DNA from: Pseudomonadota bacterium
GTDB lineage: Bacteria; Myxococcota_A; UBA796; SXON01
Assembly: GCA_030684355.1 (NCBI GenBank)
Contig: JAUXTN010000238.1
Span: 42,690-106,689 of the forward strand
Direction of reading: 5' to 3'
Length of the DNA: 64,000 bases
A model generated the notes under the pieces. That model saw only the letters and a program-made list of their open reading frames with translations, had not been told where the DNA came from and did not search any database. Shown here piece by piece: positions 60,892 through 64,000 of this stretch (positions are counted from its first letter, which is position 1; the number at the start of each line of letters is the position of its first letter). A program made the position numbers and the translations under genes.

Positions 60892-63800
60892 CTACGCCCA
60901 CCACGGCCCAGGCGCGAGGAACCGGGCCGCGTTCTCCGGGTGACGCCACCCGAGCGAACGGAGGACCTCGGCCTCCAGCGGCGCATCTCCTCCGGCCATC
61001 CCCGCGACCACCCAACGGTACGCGCTGGCCATCGCGAGCATCCCCTGGGCCTCGGCGAGGTACGCGGCGCGCGACGCGGCCTGCCGGGCGGCGTCCATCC
61101 GCCCGTTCGACGCCTCGATCAGGCAATCGCACATCGCCACGCAGGGCGCGGCGAGCCGGACCCTGCTCCGCGCGAGCGTGCGCCGCAGCCCGTCGAGCTC
61201 GACGAACGCGCGCCGCCGCTCTCCGTCGTCGAGGTGGGGCAGCGCGGCGGCGAGCAGGTTCCGCCTCGTCAACGCCGCCTCGACGACGAGGTACCCGCGC
61301 AAGAACCCCGTCCGTTCGAGGGCGTCCCACCGCGGCGAGGTCCGCCTCCAGGCGTCGGCCAGCGCGAAGCGGCCGTATAGCTGGATGTTGGTCCAACTGG
61401 ACAGGTACCAGACCTCCTGGAGGGTCCCCCGCTCGCTCTCCCAATGCCGGTACACCGGGCCCGTCGCCTCCGCCGCCGCCTCGGGTGCGTCGTCCACGAT
61501 CAGCATCAGGCCCCGCCAGGCCGTGAGGTGGAGGACGAGGACGTGCTCCCCCTGCGCCGCCGCGCGAGCGATGTGCTCCTCGACCGCCTCGGCGTCTCCC
61601 CGGTGATCCCCCGTCCAGGCGTGGCCCCAGAGCCGGAGGCCACGCGTGCAGGTCTCCTGGAACCAACCCTGCCCAGCGAGCTCGTCGGCGAGGGTCAGCG
61701 CACGCACCGAGTGCAGCTCCAGACCCGCGAGGTCGCCCTCGAAGATCGTGCACAGGCACAGGAACATCTGCACATCCAGCCGCGCCTCCGGGCTGACGGT
61801 CCGGGTGACACGCCGCTCCAGGTCCCGACGGCTGCGTCGCAGGAGCCAGGCGGGGCCAAACGCGCCGATGCCCGACGTGAAGATCGCCGCGCGCTCGGAG
61901 GTCTCCCAATCCCCGACACGCTCCGCCTGCCACCCGGCGAGGCTGACCAGCCACCACGCGAGGAGCGGATCGTGCTCCATCAGGCCCAATCCAGCGAGGC
62001 CCGCGCGGATCCGTGTCCCGCTGACGGACGAAGCGGGTAGCCGTGGCAGGCGCCGGAACGCGGTGGCCAGCCCGCGCAGGCAGATCCGGAGGGTGGCACC
62101 CAGGAGCGTCGGGAGTCGCGCGCGCGGGAGGCGTACACCGGTCGTCGCGATCGCGGCGGCGAGCAGGGCCCGCCCGCCGGTGTACTCCCGGCTCTTGATC
62201 AGGCACTCGGCCCCGTTCACGAGGAGGGCCGCGCGCTCGTCGTGCGGCCCTCGTTCCGCCAGCTCGACGAACGCGCGTCCGGCGTCCGCCAGCCGTCCGG
62301 CCTGGCGCAACATCGCCGCCTGCCGCGCCCGGTGCCCCCGCGCCTCATCGTCGTCGTTGACACACTCCGCCGCGCGCGCATACCAGTCGGCCGCCCGCGC
62401 GAAGGCCAACACCTCCTCCGCGCGCCGGGCCGCGAGCAGGGCGGCGGCGAGGCTCCGGGCGGAGAGGCCGGCCCGCGCGGCATGGAGGGCGACCCGCTCG
62501 GGATCGAGCTGGAGGTCGAGCATCTCCGCGAAGCGAGCGTGGTACGCACGCCGCTCCGCGTCGCCGAGACCCGCCAGGACGGTCTCCGCCACGCGATCGT
62601 GGAAGGGTTCGACCTGGGTCCACCGCTCTCCGGTGGGGCGCAGCATCCCCGCGCGGTGCAGCGTGCGAACGACGCGCCGAAGGTCCGTGCCCGCGCCCAG
62701 CAGCGCGCCCAGGAGCGGCTCGTCGACCGGGTGGCCGGCCACGCAGACGAGCCGGAGGAGCTCGACCTCGTCGGGGCGAAGCCGCTCGACGGCCCGCCGC
62801 ACCACGTCCGCGAAGGCGGGGAGGACGCCCGGGCAGGCCTCGCGCTCGCGCAGGAGCTGCTCCAGGAAGAACGTGTTCCCCCGGGCCTCCGCCACCACCG
62901 CATCCCGAACCTCCGCGGGCTCGTCGGGCAGCCGCTGCCGCGCCAACTCGCGCCCCGCGGCCTCGGCGAGCGGGCCGACCTCGATCGAGAGGTCGGGGGC
63001 ACGCAGGGCGGCGAACGCCCGGAGCGCGGCGCTGTCGCGCTCCTCGGCCCGGTGCACCACCACGAGCAGGAGCCCGGGCGCACCGCCCCCCGGCCCCACG
63101 AGCCCGGCACAGAGCGCGGCGCTCTCCGAATCGCTCCACTGGGCGTCGTCGACGACGAGGGCCAGCGGGCGCTCCAGCGCGACGCGTCCGAGCAGCTCGC
63201 GCAGCGCCTCGCGGCCGCGGATGCCCACCTCGATCGGGTCACCCGGGACGGCACGGTCCCGCGTCGTCGGAGGAAAACCGGCCACGCGCAAAGCGGGGAA
63301 CAGCGTGAGGAGGCAGCCGAGATCGCGCGGGGCGAAGTGGGCGGCGTGGGGCCCGATCCGGGCGAGCCAGGTGGAGAGGCGGTCGACCAGGCCGTCGACG
63401 ACGCGGAGCGGAACCGACTCCTGGGGACGACCTCGGCTCCGGAGCACGAGGGCATCGCCGCGCGTCGAGAGGTGCTGCTCGACGAGCGCGGTCTTTCCGA
63501 CGCCCGACTCACCCGCGACGAACACCAGGCGCGGGTCGCCCGCGCGGACGTCGCGCCATGCCAGGCGCAGCGCTTCGATCTCCCGCTCCCGGCCGACGAA
63601 CGCGCTGCCCGGCGTGGGGAAGCTCGCGACCGCGCCGGTCCACGCACGCACCTGCGCGGAACCGGCGCGGCGCGCGGGGTCCCGCTCGAGCAGGTCGGCG
63701 ACGAGCGCGCGGAGCGCCGGGTCCGAGATCGGTGCGAGGCGCTCGCGGACGGCGCCGTCGGCGTAGCCCGGGAGCTCTCCGAGCACGGCCTGGTAGAGCA

Positions 63801-64000
63801 GCGCGCCCACCGCGTACCAGTCGGCAGCGGGGCCGGCGGAGAGGCCGGCGGTCTGCTCCGGCGCCATGTAGGCCGGCGTGCCGAGCCGCTCCGCGGTGGC
63901 GCCGTCCGGCGCGTCGGGATCGCCGACCAGCCCGAAGTCCAGCAGGACGACACGCCCCTCGGCGGTCACCCGTACGTTTCCCGGCTTCACGTCGCGGTGG
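60892..64000 (-). CDS. PknK-like Ser/Thr kinase fused to NTPase and TPR repeats, 5' end outside the window
   Basis: 1035 residues visible; the N-lobe is beyond base 64000. The kinase catalytic loop 'HRDVKPGN' (Asp3), 'DFG' (21-23) and the 'APE' helix (46-48) are intact. An AAA/NTPase domain follows with Walker A 'GESGVGKTAL' (163-172) and Walker B-like 'ALVVDDAQWSDSE', then a helical C-terminal half with TPR-like repeats (about 450-1035). This is the PknK/STAND-kinase architecture: a cytosolic kinase whose activity is tuned by ligand sensing at the repeats. Several Cys/His clusters in the C-terminal part have no clear role. Confidence 0.87.
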   Translation of the reverse strand, partial: HRDVKPGNVRVTAEGRVVLLDFGLVGDPDAPDGATAERLGTPAYMAPEQTAGLSAGPAADWYAVGALLYQAVLGELPGYADGAVRERLAPISDPALRALVADLLERDPARRAGSAQVRAWTGAVASFPTPGSAFVGREREIEALRLAWRDVRAGDPRLVFVAGESGVGKTALVEQHLSTRGDALVLRSRGRPQESVPLRVVDGLVDRLSTWLARIGPHAAHFAPRDLGCLLTLFPALRVAGFPPTTRDRAVPGDPIEVGIRGREALRELLGRVALERPLALVVDDAQWSDSESAALCAGLVGPGGGAPGLLLVVVHRAEERDSAALRAFAALRAPDLSIEVGPLAEAAGRELARQRLPDEPAEVRDAVVAEARGNTFFLEQLLREREACPGVLPAFADVVRRAVERLRPDEVELLRLVCVAGHPVDEPLLGALLGAGTDLRRVVRTLHRAGMLRPTGERWTQVEPFHDRVAETVLAGLGDAERRAYHARFAEMLDLQLDPERVALHAARAGLSARSLAAALLAARRAEEVLAFARAADWYARAAECVNDDDEARGHRARQAAMLRQAGRLADAGRAFVELAERGPHDERAALLVNGAECLIKSREYTGGRALLAAAIATTGVRLPRARLPTLLGATLRICLRGLATAFRRLPRLPASSVSGTRIRAGLAGLGLMEHDPLLAWWLVSLAGWQAERVGDWETSERAAIFTSGIGAFGPAWLLRRSRRDLERRVTRTVSPEARLDVQMFLCLCTIFEGDLAGLELHSVRALTLADELAGQGWFQETCTRGLRLWGHAWTGDHRGDAEAVEEHIARAAAQGEHVLVLHLTAWRGLMLIVDDAPEAAAEATGPVYRHWESERGTLQEVWYLSSWTNIQLYGRFALADAWRRTSPRWDALERTGFLRGYLVVEAALTRRNLLAAALPHLDDGERRRAFVELDGLRRTLARSRVRLAAPCVAMCDCLIEASNGRMDAARQAASRAAYLAEAQGMLAMASAYRWVVAGMAGGDAPLEAEVLRSLGWRHPENAARFLAPGPWWA

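Overview
The window is very GC-rich, with strong G/C bias at third codon positions on every real gene. It looks like a chromosome segment of a Myxococcota-type bacterium (the former Deltaproteobacteria). The pointers are many short-signal lipoproteins with Asp/Thr-rich linkers, three CotH-kinase lipoproteins, thrombospondin type 3 (TSP3) and MopE-type metal-binding surface proteins, a Ser/Thr kinase fused to an NTPase and helical repeats, and frequent GTG/TTG/CTG starts with 4-bp gene overlaps. This placement is inferred from content only. I saw no rRNA, tRNA, CRISPR array or intact insertion sequence.

Layout. 1-1.2 kb: end of a beta-helix surface protein, then repeats and a terminator. 1.8-6.4 kb (minus): a small type II ketosynthase set made of a FabZ-like dehydratase, a ketosynthase and a double ketosynthase, with a three-hairpin array and 12-bp-phased GRTGTATC repeats in its control regions. 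6.8-11.8 kb: START-like protein, HEAT-like protein, CotH lipoprotein, NYN nuclease. 11.8-17.3 kb (minus): a chain of four genes overlapping by 4 bp each (DUF3800-like nuclease, sigma-like protein, unknown protein, inactive Lon-fold protein), followed by a DUF4145-TPR membrane protein. This is the best candidate for an undescribed system.

17.4-25.8 kb: a second CotH lipoprotein, a decayed transposase, a four-gene secreted module built around a subtilase (with a probable frameshift in its signal peptide), a small alpha/beta-barrel protein, a beta-propeller lipoprotein and a cupin. 25.8-33.3 kb: a lipid block with three fatty-acid desaturases plus a small membrane protein on the minus strand. 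It is divergent from a ceramidase, an FAD oxidase fused to an SRPBCC domain, and a small membrane protein.

33.4-43.9 kb: CHRD protein with a divergent LysR regulator, a membrane protein carrying HELEH, a TSP3 protein, a lipoprotein, a winged-helix/NTPase/TPR regulator and a third CotH lipoprotein. 44.0-47.1 kb: OsmC, E1/ThiF-like and nitroreductase-like genes in a row. 47.2-64 kb: beta-propeller, RNA-type methyltransferase, surface lipoprotein, two tiny membrane proteins, a GPH-type transporter operon, outer-membrane-like protein plus acetyltransferase, sulfotransferase, FHA-winged helix protein, MopE-repeat protein, Spy-like protein, and a PknK-like kinase cut by the window end.

Most small operons read as independent units. 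The main functional themes are lipid chemistry (ketosynthases, desaturases, ceramidase, START/SRPBCC domains), cell-surface and secreted proteins, and signalling or conflict modules.
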